Assembly: GCF_017875735.1 (NCBI RefSeq)
Contig: NZ_JAGGMZ010000001.1
Location: 2,790,001 to 2,854,000 of the forward strand
DNA: 64,000 nucleotides
Direction of reading: 5' to 3'
Source: Arthrobacter sp. CAN_C5
Lineage (GTDB): Bacteria; Actinomycetota; Actinomycetes; Actinomycetales; Micrococcaceae
Part shown: one piece after another, positions 24,182-34,056 of the stretch
Numbering within the stretch: the stretch's first letter is position 1
How the letters are laid out: each line of letters begins with the position of its first letter
Notes under the pieces: model-generated
The model's database searches: none
What the model was told of the DNA's origin: nothing
Seen by the model: only the letters and a program-made list of their open reading frames with translations
Position numbers and translations under genes: made by a program

Positions 24182-24646
24182 CTACTTGGCGGCGTCGGGA
24201 TTCGCCGGCTCAGCCTCGTCGTCGTCCTCGTCCGGTTTGCGGTACGGGTCCGCGTCCCCCGCGAACTTTGCGCCCTGGGCGATCGCGGCAACTTCCGCGT
24301 CACGCTCCCGGGCAGTCCGCAGCAGCTCTTCGAGATGGCTCGCGTTGACCGGGATTTCGTCGGGAACGAATTCGAGGGTCGGCGTCAGGCGGGCGGTGAT
24401 GTTCCGTCCCACCTCTGACCGCAGCACACCGCGGGCCGACTCGAGGGCGGTGCGGGTGGCAGCCTGCTCGTCTGCATCGCCGAAGACCGTGTAGTACAGG
24501 GTCGCGTGCTGGAGGTCGTTGGTGACCCGTGCATCCGTGATGGTCACGGCCTCGAGCCGTGGATCCTTGACCCGGCGGCGCAGAGCCTCAGCGACAATTA
24601 CCTTAATCCGTTGGGCGAGCCGTGAAGCCCGTGCCGGATCTGCCAT
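24182..24646 (-). CDS. rbfA: Ribosome-binding factor A
   Basis: RbfA helps 30S maturation by acting on the 5' end of 16S rRNA. The 154-residue protein has the small KH-like domain with RLAQRIKVIVAEALRR and VTNDLQHATLYYTVFG, plus an acidic disordered tail rich in Asp and Glu. The ATG at 24646 is preceded by AAGAGGAG. It lies downstream of infB in the usual order but is separated from it by a 338-bp noncoding stretch. Confidence 0.95.
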   Translation of the reverse strand: MADPARASRLAQRIKVIVAEALRRRVKDPRLEAVTITDARVTNDLQHATLYYTVFGDADEQAATRTALESARGVLRSEVGRNITARLTPTLEFVPDEIPVNASHLEELLRTARERDAEVAAIAQGAKFAGDADPYRKPDEDDDEAEPANPDAAK

Positions 24647-24984
24647 AACTAACTCCTCTTGCCTAAACAATTACTAAAACGGGTACTTCAGGGACGCCCG
24701 GGAACGCCATGGTTGGCTACCGGGCGATCAAATCGCGCAATCTGTGACGCGCGGCCGTCGTCGATATCCGGCGGCCGGGCCAGACGCCCAACCCGAGCCG
24801 TTGGAGAAATCCGGCAGCCCATGGTTGGTGGGCGTCTGAGCGCCCGCCGACCGGAAAACTAAACACCAAGTCCAGAGTGCGGGCGCGAAGTGGGCAAGGG
24901 CCGCCGGATTTCTCCTGCGGCCCCAGCAGCGAAATGGGCAAAGGCGCCCCGGATCCCGGGGCGCCCGCCCACAACTTCAACAAC
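24647..24984. other. Noncoding rbfA-infB interval with nested inverted repeats
   Basis: No convincing gene is present in this 338-bp stretch. It contains a long inverted repeat with 18-base arms (24803-24820 and 24898-24915, one mismatch, 77-bp loop) and a second pair, AGACGCCCAACC (24782-24793) against a near complement at 24823-24837. The motif CCATGGTTGG occurs twice. The infB terminator lies at 24943-24965. It may be a decayed mobile-type repeat or a structured RNA region. Confidence 0.5.
24943..24965 (-). terminator. Terminator after infB
   Basis: GGCGCCCCGG pairs perfectly with CCGGGGCGCC around three bases, 19 bp beyond the infB stop. On the minus strand the stem is followed by TTT. 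It would limit read-through from infB into rbfA. Confidence 0.7.
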
Positions 24985-27879
24985 CTAGACGCGCGGCTTC
25001 TCGCGCATCTCGTAGGTCTCGACAATGTCGCCTTCCTTGACGTCATTGAAGGACCCGAGGCCGATACCACACTCGAAGTCCGTGCGGACCTCGGTGGCAT
25101 CGTCCTTGAAGCGACGTAGAGACTCGACCGTGAGGTTGTCGCCGACAACCGTCCCGTCGCGGACCAGACGTGCCTTGGAGTTCCTGCGGATGACACCGGA
25201 GCGGACGATCGATCCGGCAATGTTGCCGAACTTCGAGGACCTGAAGACTTCCCGGATCTCTGCGGTTCCGAGTTGCGCTTCTTCGTACTCGGGCTTGAGC
25301 ATGCCCTTGAGTGCTGCCTCAATGTCATCGATTGCTGCGTAGATGACCGAGTAGAAGCGCAGGTCGACACCTTCGCGGTCGGCAAGGTCTGCCACCCGCT
25401 CGGCTGGCCGGACGTTGAACCCGATGATGATCGCCGAGTCCACGGTGGCCAGGTTGACGTCGTTCTGCGTGATGGCGCCGACGCCACGGTGGATGACCCG
25501 CAGCGCAACTCCATCGCCCACATCGATCTTGAGCAGAGAATCTTCGAGTGCTTCGACAGCACCGGAGACGTCGCCCTTGAGGATGAGGTTGAGGGTGTCG
25601 ACCTTGCCGTCTGCGACGGCCTGGTCGAAGTCCTCGAGGCTGATGCGCTTGCGGCGCTTCGCCAGGGCTGCGTTACGGTCGGCTGCTTCACGCTTCTCGG
25701 CGATCTGGCGGCCGGTCCGCTCGTCAGGTGTCACCAGGAAGGTGTCACCGGCGCGCGGCACCGTCGAGAGGCCCAGCACCTGAACGGGGCGGGATGGTCC
25801 TGCGACCATGACGTTGTCGCCGTCCTCGTTGAACATCGCCCGGACACGTCCGTGCGCCACACCGGCGACGATCGTGTCGCCGACGTTCAGCGTTCCGGAC
25901 TGGACCAGCACGGTTGCAACAGCACCGCGGCCCTTGTCCAGGTTGGCTTCGATGGCGATACCGCGGGCGTCCTTGTTCGGGTTGGCCCGCATGTCGAGTG
26001 CAGCGTCAGCGGTCAAGAGGACAGCTTCGAGCAGTTCGTCGATGCCTTCACCCTTGAGCGCCGACACGTGGACGAACATGGTGTCGCCACCGTATTCCTC
26101 GGGGACCAGACCGTACTCGGTGAGCTGACCCTTGACCTTGTCGGGGTTGGCCCCTTCGCGGTCGATCTTGTTCACTGCGACGACGATCGGCACGTTGGCC
26201 GCCTGGGCGTGGTTCAGTGCCTCAACCGTCTGGGGCATGACGCCGTCGTCGGCCGCGACAACCAGGACCGCGATGTCGGTGACCTTGGCACCACGGGCAC
26301 GCATGGCGGTGAACGCCTCGTGGCCGGGGGTGTCAATGAACGTGATGGCGCGCTCGGTGCCCTCATGCTCGTGGTCGATCTGGTAGGCACCGATGTGCTG
26401 GGTGATGCCGCCGTGCTCGCCTTCGACGACGTTCGACTTGCGGATCGCATCCAGCAGGCGCGTCTTACCGTGGTCGACGTGGCCCATGACGGTGACCACT
26501 GGAGGACGGGCCTCCAGCTGGGTGTCACCCTCGGCTTCGAGTTCGGCGTCGATGTCGATGTCGAAGTTGCCGAGCAGCTCGCGCTCCTCGTCCTCCGGCG
26601 AAACGACCTGGATCTTGTAACCCAGTTCCGTGCCGAGCACCTCGAAGGTGCCTTCGTCGAGGGACTGGGTGGCGGTCGCCATTTCACCAAGGTGGAACAG
26701 GACCGTGACCAGTGCCGCCGGGTTCGCATCTATCTTCTCGGCGAACTCGGAGAGTGAGGAGCCACGACGCAACCGGACAACAGTGTTGCCGTCGCCGCGG
26801 GGTACGCTGACGCCGCCCAGGGACGGAGCTGACATCTGCTCCAGTTCCTGACGCTTTGCACGCTTCGACTTGCGCTGCTTGCCGCGTCCTGCGCCGCCCT
26901 TACCGAAAGCACCGGCAGTGCCGCCGCGTCCGCGACCGCCCTTGCCGAAGCCGCCGCCGGCGGGTGCGCCGCCACCGGCACCGGGTGCGCCACCTGGGCC
27001 GCCACGGCCTGGTCCGCCACCTGGGCGCGCCGCGCCGCCACGGCCTGGGGCCGCTGGGCGTTCGGTGCGGTTGGGCATCATGCCCGGCGTTGGACGTGAT
27101 CCTGGTGCGCCAGCTGCCGGACGGGGACCGCCCGGACGCGCCGAGCCTGCCGCTGGCCGTGGGCCACCAGCACCGGTTGCCGGGCGGGGTCCGCCAGCAC
27201 CAGCGGCTGGCCGCTGGCCGGCCGCGTCGTCACGGCGTCCCGGACGCGGCATGCCCTGGGATGGCGCAAAGGGGTTGTTGCCGGGGCGGGGTCCGCCGGA
27301 GCGGTCGCCGTCGCCGCGACCCGAGCGGGGCATGCCCTGCGAGGGTGCGAACGGGTTGTTGCCTGGTCGGGGAGCACCGGGTCGGGCCGCCGAACCGGAA
27401 CGCGCGGCAGGAGCCTGCGCCTCGGCCGGCTTGGGTGCCGGGCGTGCGCCCGGCTTGGCTGCCGACGAGGCTTCCGGGGCTGTTGGCTCAGCAGCTGCTG
27501 GAGCCGCCGGGGCCGCTGCCGGGGCGGCGGCTGGTTCGGGGGTGGCTGCGGGGGTGTCCTTGCGGTCCTTCTCCGGTGCCTTCGGACCGGGAGTAGCCGG
27601 TGAGGCTGACTTCGGCGGGGCAGGGGTGGAAGCCGCTGGGCTTGCTGCAGGTGCCGGCGCGGCCTTGGCGGGCGCCGGATCAGCGGCAGGCTTGGCTGCT
27701 GCTGCGGGTGCGGCAGCGGGTGCTGCCGGGAAAGCGCCGCGAAGTTTCTTCACGACGGGTGCCTCGATTGTTGACGAGGCGGAACGGACGAATTCGCCCA
27801 GTTCCTGCAGCTTGGCTACTGCATCTTTCGAAGTAATTCCGAGCTCTTTGGCGAGCTCGTGTACGCGGACCTTAGCCAC
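24985..27879 (-). CDS. infB: Translation initiation factor IF-2
   Basis: IF-2 is the GTPase that places initiator tRNA on the 30S subunit and promotes subunit joining. The 964-residue protein has the N-terminal IF2N motif ([18 protein letters not shown]). A very long Ala/Pro/Gly/Arg-rich linker (about 50-340) with repeated [11 protein letters not shown] blocks follows. The G domain has [16 protein letters not shown] and NKID, and domains II to IV follow. The long linker is usual for high-GC actinobacteria. The start is GTG with GGAGAAAT upstream. Two long open frames on the other strand over this gene are composition artefacts. Confidence 0.98.
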   Translation of the reverse strand: MAKVRVHELAKELGITSKDAVAKLQELGEFVRSASSTIEAPVVKKLRGAFPAAPAAAPAAAAKPAADPAPAKAAPAPAASPAASTPAPPKSASPATPGPKAPEKDRKDTPAATPEPAAAPAAAPAAPAAAEPTAPEASSAAKPGARPAPKPAEAQAPAARSGSAARPGAPRPGNNPFAPSQGMPRSGRGDGDRSGGPRPGNNPFAPSQGMPRPGRRDDAAGQRPAAGAGGPRPATGAGGPRPAAGSARPGGPRPAAGAPGSRPTPGMMPNRTERPAAPGRGGAARPGGGPGRGGPGGAPGAGGGAPAGGGFGKGGRGRGGTAGAFGKGGAGRGKQRKSKRAKRQELEQMSAPSLGGVSVPRGDGNTVVRLRRGSSLSEFAEKIDANPAALVTVLFHLGEMATATQSLDEGTFEVLGTELGYKIQVVSPEDEERELLGNFDIDIDAELEAEGDTQLEARPPVVTVMGHVDHGKTRLLDAIRKSNVVEGEHGGITQHIGAYQIDHEHEGTERAITFIDTPGHEAFTAMRARGAKVTDIAVLVVAADDGVMPQTVEALNHAQAANVPIVVAVNKIDREGANPDKVKGQLTEYGLVPEEYGGDTMFVHVSALKGEGIDELLEAVLLTADAALDMRANPNKDARGIAIEANLDKGRGAVATVLVQSGTLNVGDTIVAGVAHGRVRAMFNEDGDNVMVAGPSRPVQVLGLSTVPRAGDTFLVTPDERTGRQIAEKREAADRNAALAKRRKRISLEDFDQAVADGKVDTLNLILKGDVSGAVEALEDSLLKIDVGDGVALRVIHRGVGAITQNDVNLATVDSAIIIGFNVRPAERVADLADREGVDLRFYSVIYAAIDDIEAALKGMLKPEYEEAQLGTAEIREVFRSSKFGNIAGSIVRSGVIRRNSKARLVRDGTVVGDNLTVESLRRFKDDATEVRTDFECGIGLGSFNDVKEGDIVETYEMREKPRV

Positions 27880-28031
27880 ATTTCTCCTGTCTCGGTCCGC
27901 ACCGAGTCAGGCACGAACCAACTATTTCCTACTGCAGACCACAGCCGCCGGGGCAACTGAAAATCCGATTGCAAAGCTCAACAGATTGTTCATCGTTGGG
28001 CACTCATCGCTGGGTACTCATCGGGAATCCA

Positions 28032-28361
28032 TCAGTTTTCTGACCCGCTTTCAGGGGGGACGGTTTCTTTAGGGTGGCTCCGTAGCGAAGCTTCCTTGAG
28101 TGTGTGGAGCCGGTCCTCGACTTCGCGAGGGTCAACCTGACCCCGAAAGGCTCGGTTGAAAGCACCCCTCTTGAGGGCCTGCTCCAGGCACGCCGGCGTG
28201 GGGTGCAACCACGCACCTCTACCGGAGAGTCGGCGGCGATCATCAATCACGACGACGTTGGAGCCGTCCGGATTTCCTCTCACCAACCGCAGCAAAACAG
28301 CCTGGTCATCACGTTTCCGGCAACCGACGCACGTTCTGATCGCGGCACGTTGGGATGGCAA
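28032..28361 (-). CDS. ylxR: YlxR family (DUF448) RNA-binding protein
   Basis: YlxR is a small nucleic-acid-binding protein encoded between nusA and infB in many Gram-positive bacteria. The 109-residue product opens with the family signature RTCVGCRKRD (9-18) and has GRGAWLHPTPACLEQALKRG (47-66). The start appears to be TTG at 28361; no ATG fits the conserved N-terminus. The last third is nonconserved. In Bacillus and clostridia YlxR proteins have been linked to nucleoid or RNase P functions, but the role here is not established. Confidence 0.9.
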   Translation of the reverse strand: MPSQRAAIRTCVGCRKRDDQAVLLRLVRGNPDGSNVVVIDDRRRLSGRGAWLHPTPACLEQALKRGAFNRAFRGQVDPREVEDRLHTLKEASLRSHPKETVPPESGSEN

Positions 28362-28429
28362 TGACCTAAGCCTCTTCCATTCTAGCTCTTTTCGGCAGGC
28401 AAGGCCGCATTGGCAGCACTACCCGGTCT

Positions 28430-29401
28430 TCAGGCCTTGACGGCGTCGGACACAATGTCGATCCGCCACCCGGTCAGTTTCGCTGCCAGTCGAGCGTTCT
28501 GACCCTCTTTGCCGATAGCCAGCGACAGCTGGTAATCGGGTACCACCACCCGCGCTGACCGGGTGCTCTCGTCGGTGATGGTGACCGACGAGACGCGTGA
28601 GGGCGACAACGAACTGGCAATGAAGGTGGCTGGATCGTCGCTGTAGTCGACGATGTCGATCTTTTCGTCGTTGAGCTCGTTCATGACCGCCCGGACACGG
28701 GAACCCATCTCACCAATGCAGGCACCCTTGGCGTTCACGCCTGGAACCTTTGCTTTCACCGCGATCTTGGTGCGGTGCCCGGCCTCGCGGGCCAGCGCGA
28801 CAATTTCGACCGTGTGGTCGGCGATCTCGGGTACTTCCAGTTCGAACAGTTTCCGGACCAATCCCGGATGCGACCGGGACAGGGTGATTGAGGGACCCTT
28901 CATGCCGCGGTGAACGTCGACGACGAAGGCACGCAACCGCGCGCCGTGCAGGTACTTCTCCCCCGGCACCTGCTCGGGTGGTGGAAGCAGCGCCTCCACC
29001 GATCCGAGGTTGACCTGGATCATGTGCGGGTTGGTGCCCTGCTGGATCATCCCTGCGACCAGCTCGCCCTCTTTCCCGCGGAACTCGCCCAGGATGTTGT
29101 CATCTTCCGCATCACGGAGGCGCTGGAGAATGATCTGCCGCGCGGTGCTCGCCGCAATCCTGCCGAAGCCCGTGGGGGTGTCATCAAACTCGCCGACCGG
29201 GGCGCCGTCGTCGTCGGTCTCGGTCGCCCAGATGGTGACGTGTCCGCTCTTGCGATCCAGTTCAGCGCGCGCGGTATCCTGCGATCCCGCGGTCTTGTGG
29301 TACGCGACCAGCAGTGCCTGCTCGATGGTGGGGATCAGGAGCTCCAACGGGATCTCCCGTTCTCGCTCCAGCAGCCTGAGCGCACTCATATCAATATCCA
29401 T
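28430..29401 (-). CDS. nusA: Transcription termination/antitermination factor NusA
   Basis: NusA binds RNA polymerase and nascent RNA and modulates pausing, termination and antitermination. The 323-residue protein has the N-terminal polymerase-binding domain, an S1 domain (about 110-180) and two KH domains with [18 protein letters not shown] and [18 protein letters not shown]. It lacks C-terminal acidic repeats, as is normal for actinobacteria. Its ATG follows the rimP stop directly, so both are translated from one message. Confidence 0.97.
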   Translation of the reverse strand: MDIDMSALRLLEREREIPLELLIPTIEQALLVAYHKTAGSQDTARAELDRKSGHVTIWATETDDDGAPVGEFDDTPTGFGRIAASTARQIILQRLRDAEDDNILGEFRGKEGELVAGMIQQGTNPHMIQVNLGSVEALLPPPEQVPGEKYLHGARLRAFVVDVHRGMKGPSITLSRSHPGLVRKLFELEVPEIADHTVEIVALAREAGHRTKIAVKAKVPGVNAKGACIGEMGSRVRAVMNELNDEKIDIVDYSDDPATFIASSLSPSRVSSVTITDESTRSARVVVPDYQLSLAIGKEGQNARLAAKLTGWRIDIVSDAVKA

Positions 29402-30076
29402 TTAGTTCTCCGAAGCTGTGGGTGTGATGGTGGTGGGGCGGGAATCGTCGAAGGTGCCCTCGTCCCCGCTGTCGTCAAGAGGCGATTCATCTGGGTGCGT
29501 GTCGTCCAGGTGCGCGAACTCAACCTGCACGGTGCCTTTGCGGATGCCCGCAAGAGGCAGGGTCAGGGGGTCGCCGGTCTTCGGCTTCATCCCCTTCTTC
29601 ACCGGGATCTGGGGGGTTAGCCGGACGCTGTCCCCGCTGACTTCCAGAAGCCGCCCGGTAATGTCGTCCCCTTTGAGCTGGCGGACAGTGACCATGCGGC
29701 CCACGTTCCGGCGCCAGTGGCGGGGCTCTGTGAGCGGTCGGGACACACCCGGTGAGGAAACCTCAAGGCTGTAGGGCCGCCCGTGGTCATGCGTGTCTGC
29801 ATCCATGGCCAGTGAGACGTCGTGTGCGACGTCGGATATCAGGTCGAGGTTGACGCTGCCGGTCTGATCTTCCGGCAGGTCAACAACCACGTTGACCATG
29901 CGTTCCGATCCAGCGGACTTGATCTCCACGGCCTCAAGGAAGAGCCCGTGCTGCTCGACGGTGGGCTGCAGCAGCGCTGTGAGCCTGGTCGATTCCACCT
30001 GGTTGTCCGCGTCACGCGCTTGTTGCTGCAGCGTACTTGCCGCAGGCGGACTGTCATTGCCCGGCCGAACCGCCAT
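29402..30076 (-). CDS. rimP: Ribosome maturation factor RimP
   Basis: RimP binds the 30S subunit and assists its maturation. The 224-residue product contains the family segments SLEVSSPGVSRPLTEPRHW and GRLLEVSGDSVRL. The N-terminal 30 residues and the C-terminal 35 acidic residues extend beyond the core. It is the first gene of the leftward rimP-nusA-ylxR-infB unit and abuts nusA without a gap. Confidence 0.95.
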   Translation of the reverse strand: MAVRPGNDSPPAASTLQQQARDADNQVESTRLTALLQPTVEQHGLFLEAVEIKSAGSERMVNVVVDLPEDQTGSVNLDLISDVAHDVSLAMDADTHDHGRPYSLEVSSPGVSRPLTEPRHWRRNVGRMVTVRQLKGDDITGRLLEVSGDSVRLTPQIPVKKGMKPKTGDPLTLPLAGIRKGTVQVEFAHLDDTHPDESPLDDSGDEGTFDDSRPTTITPTASEN

Positions 30077-30163
30077 TGCTGCCTCCCACTCGATGATGTT
30101 GTAGCTCTAGCGTAGCGACTTTGAACCAAATACGGGGTACCAGCCGCCGAACGGGCGGGGATC

Positions 30164-31312
30164 GTGACATCATCAAGAGTTGTGAAGGACTCTTCTGGCC
30201 CCCGGCGTTCCGGCCTCGGCGTTGCCCGTGGTGTCGCCCGCGGCGTCGCACACCGGACTGTCCGCACCCTCGCCCTGGTCCTCGCCTTCGTCCTGGTGAT
30301 CGCCCTCGGGCTAAACCTGGATGGTCCCCCCGACCCCGGCCCGCCTCAGCTGTCGCTCACAGAACAGGCCCAGGTGGATGCGGAAGTATCTGCAACCGAC
30401 CTCGCTGCCGAAGCAACAATTCTTTCCGACGGTGCGGCCGCCGACAGTCCGGGCGTCGGCGACGCCTATGCTGCAACGGCCGATCTGCTGCAGGAGCAGG
30501 CCACGGCGCTCCGGCATCCTGTCCTTTCGCCGGTTTCCTCCCCCACCGTTTCCGCCGCCACATCATCCACAGAACCCGCCGGAGGGGAGGGTCGGGACTC
30601 CCCCGGGGCACCCGAAGCCAAGGACGGCTCCGCGCCGGCCGGCTCCGCCCCGGCCACAGCGATTTCGAAACCGGCACCCACGCCCACCAGTTTCGTGGCC
30701 GACCTGTTCTCCGCTGCACAACAGAACCGGGAGGCCTCGGTCGGCGCGGAACCGGGTATAGCGCGTCTGCTCGCGTCGGTGGCCGTCAGCCAGCGGCATC
30801 AGGCGCTGTCCTTAGCAGGACTGCAGGGCCTGGAGGTACCGGAATGGGAGCAGCTGCCAACGGCCCCTCCCGGCCAGCAGCCCGAGTGCACTGCCACGGA
30901 CCCCGTCGACCCGCCTGCGGCAGAGCACCTCAGTGCAGCGGTGTCCGCCGAGCACCAGACCGCGTACGCCTACGAGGTTGCAGCGGCGCGCATCGCCGAC
31001 GGCGCGCCGCTCACCGACCGTGCCGAGCAGCACGCCGTCGCCGCGCTAGCGGGCGAGGGTATCCTCCAGGGGCTGGCGTGCACACAACTGCCGACGCAAA
31101 TCCCCGCGTACGCCCTCGACGCCGGCTTCTTTGACGACCCGACGGGCACCCTGAACCGGCTGAACACGGAGCTGGTGAGGATGTACGCGGATCTGGTCGG
31201 ACTAACTGACGGACCCGCACGGCTGTGGGCGGTCGAACGGTTCAGCGACGTCGCCGAGCAGCGGCAGTTGACCACCAGCACCCTTGAAGCATTTCCCGGC
31301 ATCATCGACTGA
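30164..31312 (+). CDS. DUF4439 (ferritin-like) domain membrane-anchored or secreted protein
   Basis: The 382-residue protein has a basic N-terminus and one long hydrophobic segment (about 34-52), read as a signal anchor. A Ser/Pro/Ala-rich linker follows (about 110-180). The C-terminal domain (about 255-380) contains SAEHQTAYAYEVAAARI, the pattern of the ferritin-like DUF4439 family. The GTG at 30164 was taken as start; a second GTG at 30182 is equally possible. Function is unknown. The next gene is a VIT-type metal transporter, so an iron-related role is conceivable but speculative. Confidence 0.75.
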   Translation: MTSSRVVKDSSGPRRSGLGVARGVARGVAHRTVRTLALVLAFVLVIALGLNLDGPPDPGPPQLSLTEQAQVDAEVSATDLAAEATILSDGAAADSPGVGDAYAATADLLQEQATALRHPVLSPVSSPTVSAATSSTEPAGGEGRDSPGAPEAKDGSAPAGSAPATAISKPAPTPTSFVADLFSAAQQNREASVGAEPGIARLLASVAVSQRHQALSLAGLQGLEVPEWEQLPTAPPGQQPECTATDPVDPPAAEHLSAAVSAEHQTAYAYEVAAARIADGAPLTDRAEQHAVAALAGEGILQGLACTQLPTQIPAYALDAGFFDDPTGTLNRLNTELVRMYADLVGLTDGPARLWAVERFSDVAEQRQLTTSTLEAFPGIID

Positions 31313-31332
31313 GCAGACGAAAGGTAGCCACC

Positions 31333-32106
31333 ATGGAAGAGTCCGGCACGGGCAGGGCAGCAACAGAGGATACCGGTGGCCTGTCGGGGGTCCCAGCCAC
31401 ACTCCACGGAGACGAGCCCCACCGCAGCGACCTGGCCCACCGGCTGAACTGGCTGCGGGCCGGGGTCCTGGGTGCCAACGACGGGATCGTATCGGTGGCA
31501 GCGGTGGTGGTCGGTGTGGCAGGGGTGACCAATGCGCCCGGGCCGATCCTCACCGCGGGCCTGGCGGCACTGGTCGGTGGTGCCCTCTCCATGGCGCTCG
31601 GCGAATACGTGTCGGTGAGCAGCCAGAGCGACAGCCAGCGGGCGTTGATCGAAAAGGAGCGGCGGGAACTGAGCGAACAACCCGAGGAGGAGCTTGCCGA
31701 ACTTGCTGCCATCTATGAGGGACGCGGGCTCACGCCCGCCACAGCACACACCGTCGCCGTGGAACTGACCAGCCACGACGCGCTGGCAGCCCACCTCGAC
31801 GCCGAATTGGGTATCAAGGAGACCGACGTGGTGAGCGCCTGGAATGCCGCGTTCGCCTCCGCCGCGGCCTTCATCCTGGGCGCCATCCTGCCCCTCCTTG
31901 CCATCCTGCTGCCACCGCTGCAGTGGCGGGTTCCGACCACCTTCATTGCCGTCCTGGTAGCCCTGTCGATCACCGGTGCGGTGGGAGCAGCCATCGGTGG
32001 CGCGTCCAGGCTCCGCGCGTCCCTGCGAGTGGTCATTGGGGGTGCGTTGGCGCTCGCCGCGACCTACCTGATTGGGTCACTCCTGGGTGCGAGCAACCTC
32101 GTCTAG
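31333..32106 (+). CDS. VIT1/CCC1 family transporter
   Basis: A 257-residue membrane protein with the VIT family signature RAGVLGANDGIVSVAAVVVG and GGALSMALGEYVSVSSQ. A cytoplasmic helical insert (about 100-165) and three further transmembrane segments follow to the C-terminus. Relatives move Fe2+ or Mn2+ out of the cytosol or into stores. An AAAGGTAG site precedes the ATG. It lies 20 bp after the DUF4439 gene and is probably co-transcribed with it. Confidence 0.88.
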   Translation: MEESGTGRAATEDTGGLSGVPATLHGDEPHRSDLAHRLNWLRAGVLGANDGIVSVAAVVVGVAGVTNAPGPILTAGLAALVGGALSMALGEYVSVSSQSDSQRALIEKERRELSEQPEEELAELAAIYEGRGLTPATAHTVAVELTSHDALAAHLDAELGIKETDVVSAWNAAFASAAAFILGAILPLLAILLPPLQWRVPTTFIAVLVALSITGAVGAAIGGASRLRASLRVVIGGALALAATYLIGSLLGASNLV

Positions 32107-32146
32107 CTCCCCGCCGGGTCAGCGCTCTGAGCCTAGACTGGGGATC

Positions 32147-33151
32147 GTGGACGTATCAGCGATCGAGCTCCCCTCCGCCCTGGTTCGCGGCGCCCGCGAG
32201 CTGCCGTCCGGGCACGGCTGGCTGAACAGGTGGCGGGACCTGGCCCGGACCGCGCTCGCCGAGTGGGGGCTCAGCATCGACTTGCCGGGCGACACCCCGC
32301 CCTGGGTCGGTAGCGCGGCCCTGGTAGTGCCGGTCCGCTGCGCCGATGGCAGCGCCGCCGTCCTGAAGATCAGCATCCCCCACGACGAAGCACTCACCGA
32401 GCCCGATGCGTTAACCCTGTGGGGAGGCCGGGGCGCGGTGCGGCTGCTCGAGGCGTCCCGCGATGACTACGTGCTGCTGCTGGAGCGGCTGGACGGAGAC
32501 CGGTCTCTCGCCGGGCTGCCACTGGACGAGACAGCCGCCATCTGGGGTGGATTGGTCCGGGAGCTGGCCCTGACACCGGACGGGAGTGAGCTGTGGCGGG
32601 ACATTCCGTCGGTGGCCGCCCAGGCGGAGATGTGGACCGACACGATGCCTGCGGACTGGGATCTGCTGGGACGGCCCTTCGACCGGTGGCTCCTTGAATG
32701 CGCACTGGAGGTGTGCCAGGTACGGGGAGCCGTGGGGCGACGGTCCGAGCGGGATGTTCTCGTGCACTCGGACCTGCACTACCTCAACATCCTGCGCCGG
32801 ATGGACTCTGATGCCACCGGATCCGCGGGCTACCTGGCCATCGATCCCAAGCCGCTGGTAGGCGACGCCGAGTTTGCGGTAGCCCCGATGCTGTGGAACC
32901 GGATTGGGGATCTGTTCCCGGGCGACCCGGAGGGCCATCTGCGGGAGCGGTGCTCGGATCTGGCATTCGCAGCAGGCCTCGACCCACTTCTGGCACGGGA
33001 TTGGGCAGTGGTCCGGGAGGTCCAGAACGCCCTCTCCGCCGTGGAAGCTGGACACCGGGACAACGCCCAGCGTTCACTGTGGGTGGCCAGCACGCTGCTG
33101 CGCCGTACCCTCCCGGAACTGCCCGCTGCAGCGGATCTGGCCCGGCCCTGA
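32147..33151 (+). CDS. Aminoglycoside/hydroxyurea-type phosphotransferase family protein
   Basis: The 334-residue protein has the kinase-like fold of APH(6)/hydroxyurea kinases: Lys74 in AAVLKIS, the catalytic loop HSDLHYLN (Asp209, Asn214) and the metal-binding AIDPKPLVGD (Asp233). These catalytic residues are complete, so an active kinase is likely. Chromosomal members of this family often have no demonstrated resistance role, and the substrate cannot be read here. The GTG at 32147 was chosen over a frame extending upstream into the VIT gene because GGGGA lies just before it. TAGACT upstream may be a -10. Confidence 0.78.
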   Translation: MDVSAIELPSALVRGARELPSGHGWLNRWRDLARTALAEWGLSIDLPGDTPPWVGSAALVVPVRCADGSAAVLKISIPHDEALTEPDALTLWGGRGAVRLLEASRDDYVLLLERLDGDRSLAGLPLDETAAIWGGLVRELALTPDGSELWRDIPSVAAQAEMWTDTMPADWDLLGRPFDRWLLECALEVCQVRGAVGRRSERDVLVHSDLHYLNILRRMDSDATGSAGYLAIDPKPLVGDAEFAVAPMLWNRIGDLFPGDPEGHLRERCSDLAFAAGLDPLLARDWAVVREVQNALSAVEAGHRDNAQRSLWVASTLLRRTLPELPAAADLARP

Positions 33152-33195
33152 AGCGGGGCTGGGGTCGCTGCCCCGGGCCGGCAGCGCCAGTATCA

Positions 33196-33250
33196 CTGCA
33201 GCTCGGAATGACGTCAGCTTGGAATTACTGCAGCTTGAAATTACTGCAGC
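33196..33250. repeat. 16-bp imperfect tandem repeat over the TauE/SafE stop codon
   Basis: Three 16-bp units and a 7-bp partial fourth (33196, 33212, 33228 and 33244), each close to CTGCAGCTTGGAATTA. The array lies in the convergent 3' region of the kinase-like gene and the exporter gene. Its last units cover the exporter's stop codon. Confidence 0.7.
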
Positions 33251-34047
33251 GCTGGCTGCACGTTTTCCACCCACACGTCGTACCCAAGCTTTGCGATCAG
33301 CGCGCTGACCACCACGAGGAAGACGATTCTGATGAATTTGCTGCCCTGGGTGATGGCCATCCGTGACCCCACATAGCCACCGACCATGTTGGCCAACCCC
33401 AGCACCAGGCCCAGGCCCCACAGCAGGGAGCCATTGGGGAGGAAGAACATCAGCGCACCAAAGTTGGTGGCAAGGTTCACGATCTTCGACTTGGCGCTGG
33501 CGTCGAGGAAGCTGTAACCGAGCAAGGTGACCATCGCGATGATCAGGAAAGAACCGGTCCCCGGGCCGATCAGCCCGTCGTAGAATCCGATCACCAGACC
33601 GATCGCTGCGGCCGTCCCATAGTGCCGGCCGCCGGTATGACGCAGTTTGGTCAGGGTTCCGACGGTGGGCCGGAACGCCGTGAACACCGCCACCGCGATG
33701 AGTGCGACAACAATGATGGGCTTGAACACTGACGACGGCAACGACGTCGCAATGATCGCACCACCAAACCCGCCGACCAGCGCTATCCCCGCCATCGGCA
33801 GAGCCGTCCTCAGATCGGGTTTGGCCCGCCGGTAGTAGGTGATGGCACTGGTGGTGGTGCCGAACAGCGAACCCATCTTGTTGGTGGCCAGCGCCTGGAC
33901 CGGGGTGATCCCCGGGACCAGGAGCAGTGCTGGCAGCTGGAGCAGGCCGCCGCCGCCGACCACCGCGTCGACCCAGCCAGCAGCGAACCCGGCAACCACC
34001 ACCAGGAGGATCGTCGCGAGCTGGATTTCCTCCAGCCCGGAGCTCAC
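33241..34047 (-). CDS. TauE/SafE family membrane protein (sulfite/anion exporter type)
   Basis: A 268-residue protein with about eight hydrophobic segments and the family motifs AGFAAGWVDAVVGGGGLLQLPALLL and IGFYDGLIGPGTGSFL, split between its two halves. Members export sulfite, sulfoacetate or other organosulfur anions; the substrate here is unknown. The start is GTG at 34047, nine bases after the proS stop, so it probably shares the proS transcript. Confidence 0.88.
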   Translation of the reverse strand: MSSGLEEIQLATILLVVVAGFAAGWVDAVVGGGGLLQLPALLLVPGITPVQALATNKMGSLFGTTTSAITYYRRAKPDLRTALPMAGIALVGGFGGAIIATSLPSSVFKPIIVVALIAVAVFTAFRPTVGTLTKLRHTGGRHYGTAAAIGLVIGFYDGLIGPGTGSFLIIAMVTLLGYSFLDASAKSKIVNLATNFGALMFFLPNGSLLWGLGLVLGLANMVGGYVGSRMAITQGSKFIRIVFLVVVSALIAKLGYDVWVENVQPALQ

Positions 34048-34056
34048 CCGGCCCTG

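Noticed and set aside
25273-28072. Long open frames on the plus strand opposite infB (494 and 400 codons)
   Set aside because: They mirror the GC-rich, Ala/Pro-rich infB sequence, have no ribosome-binding site or known motif, and infB on the other strand is unmistakable.
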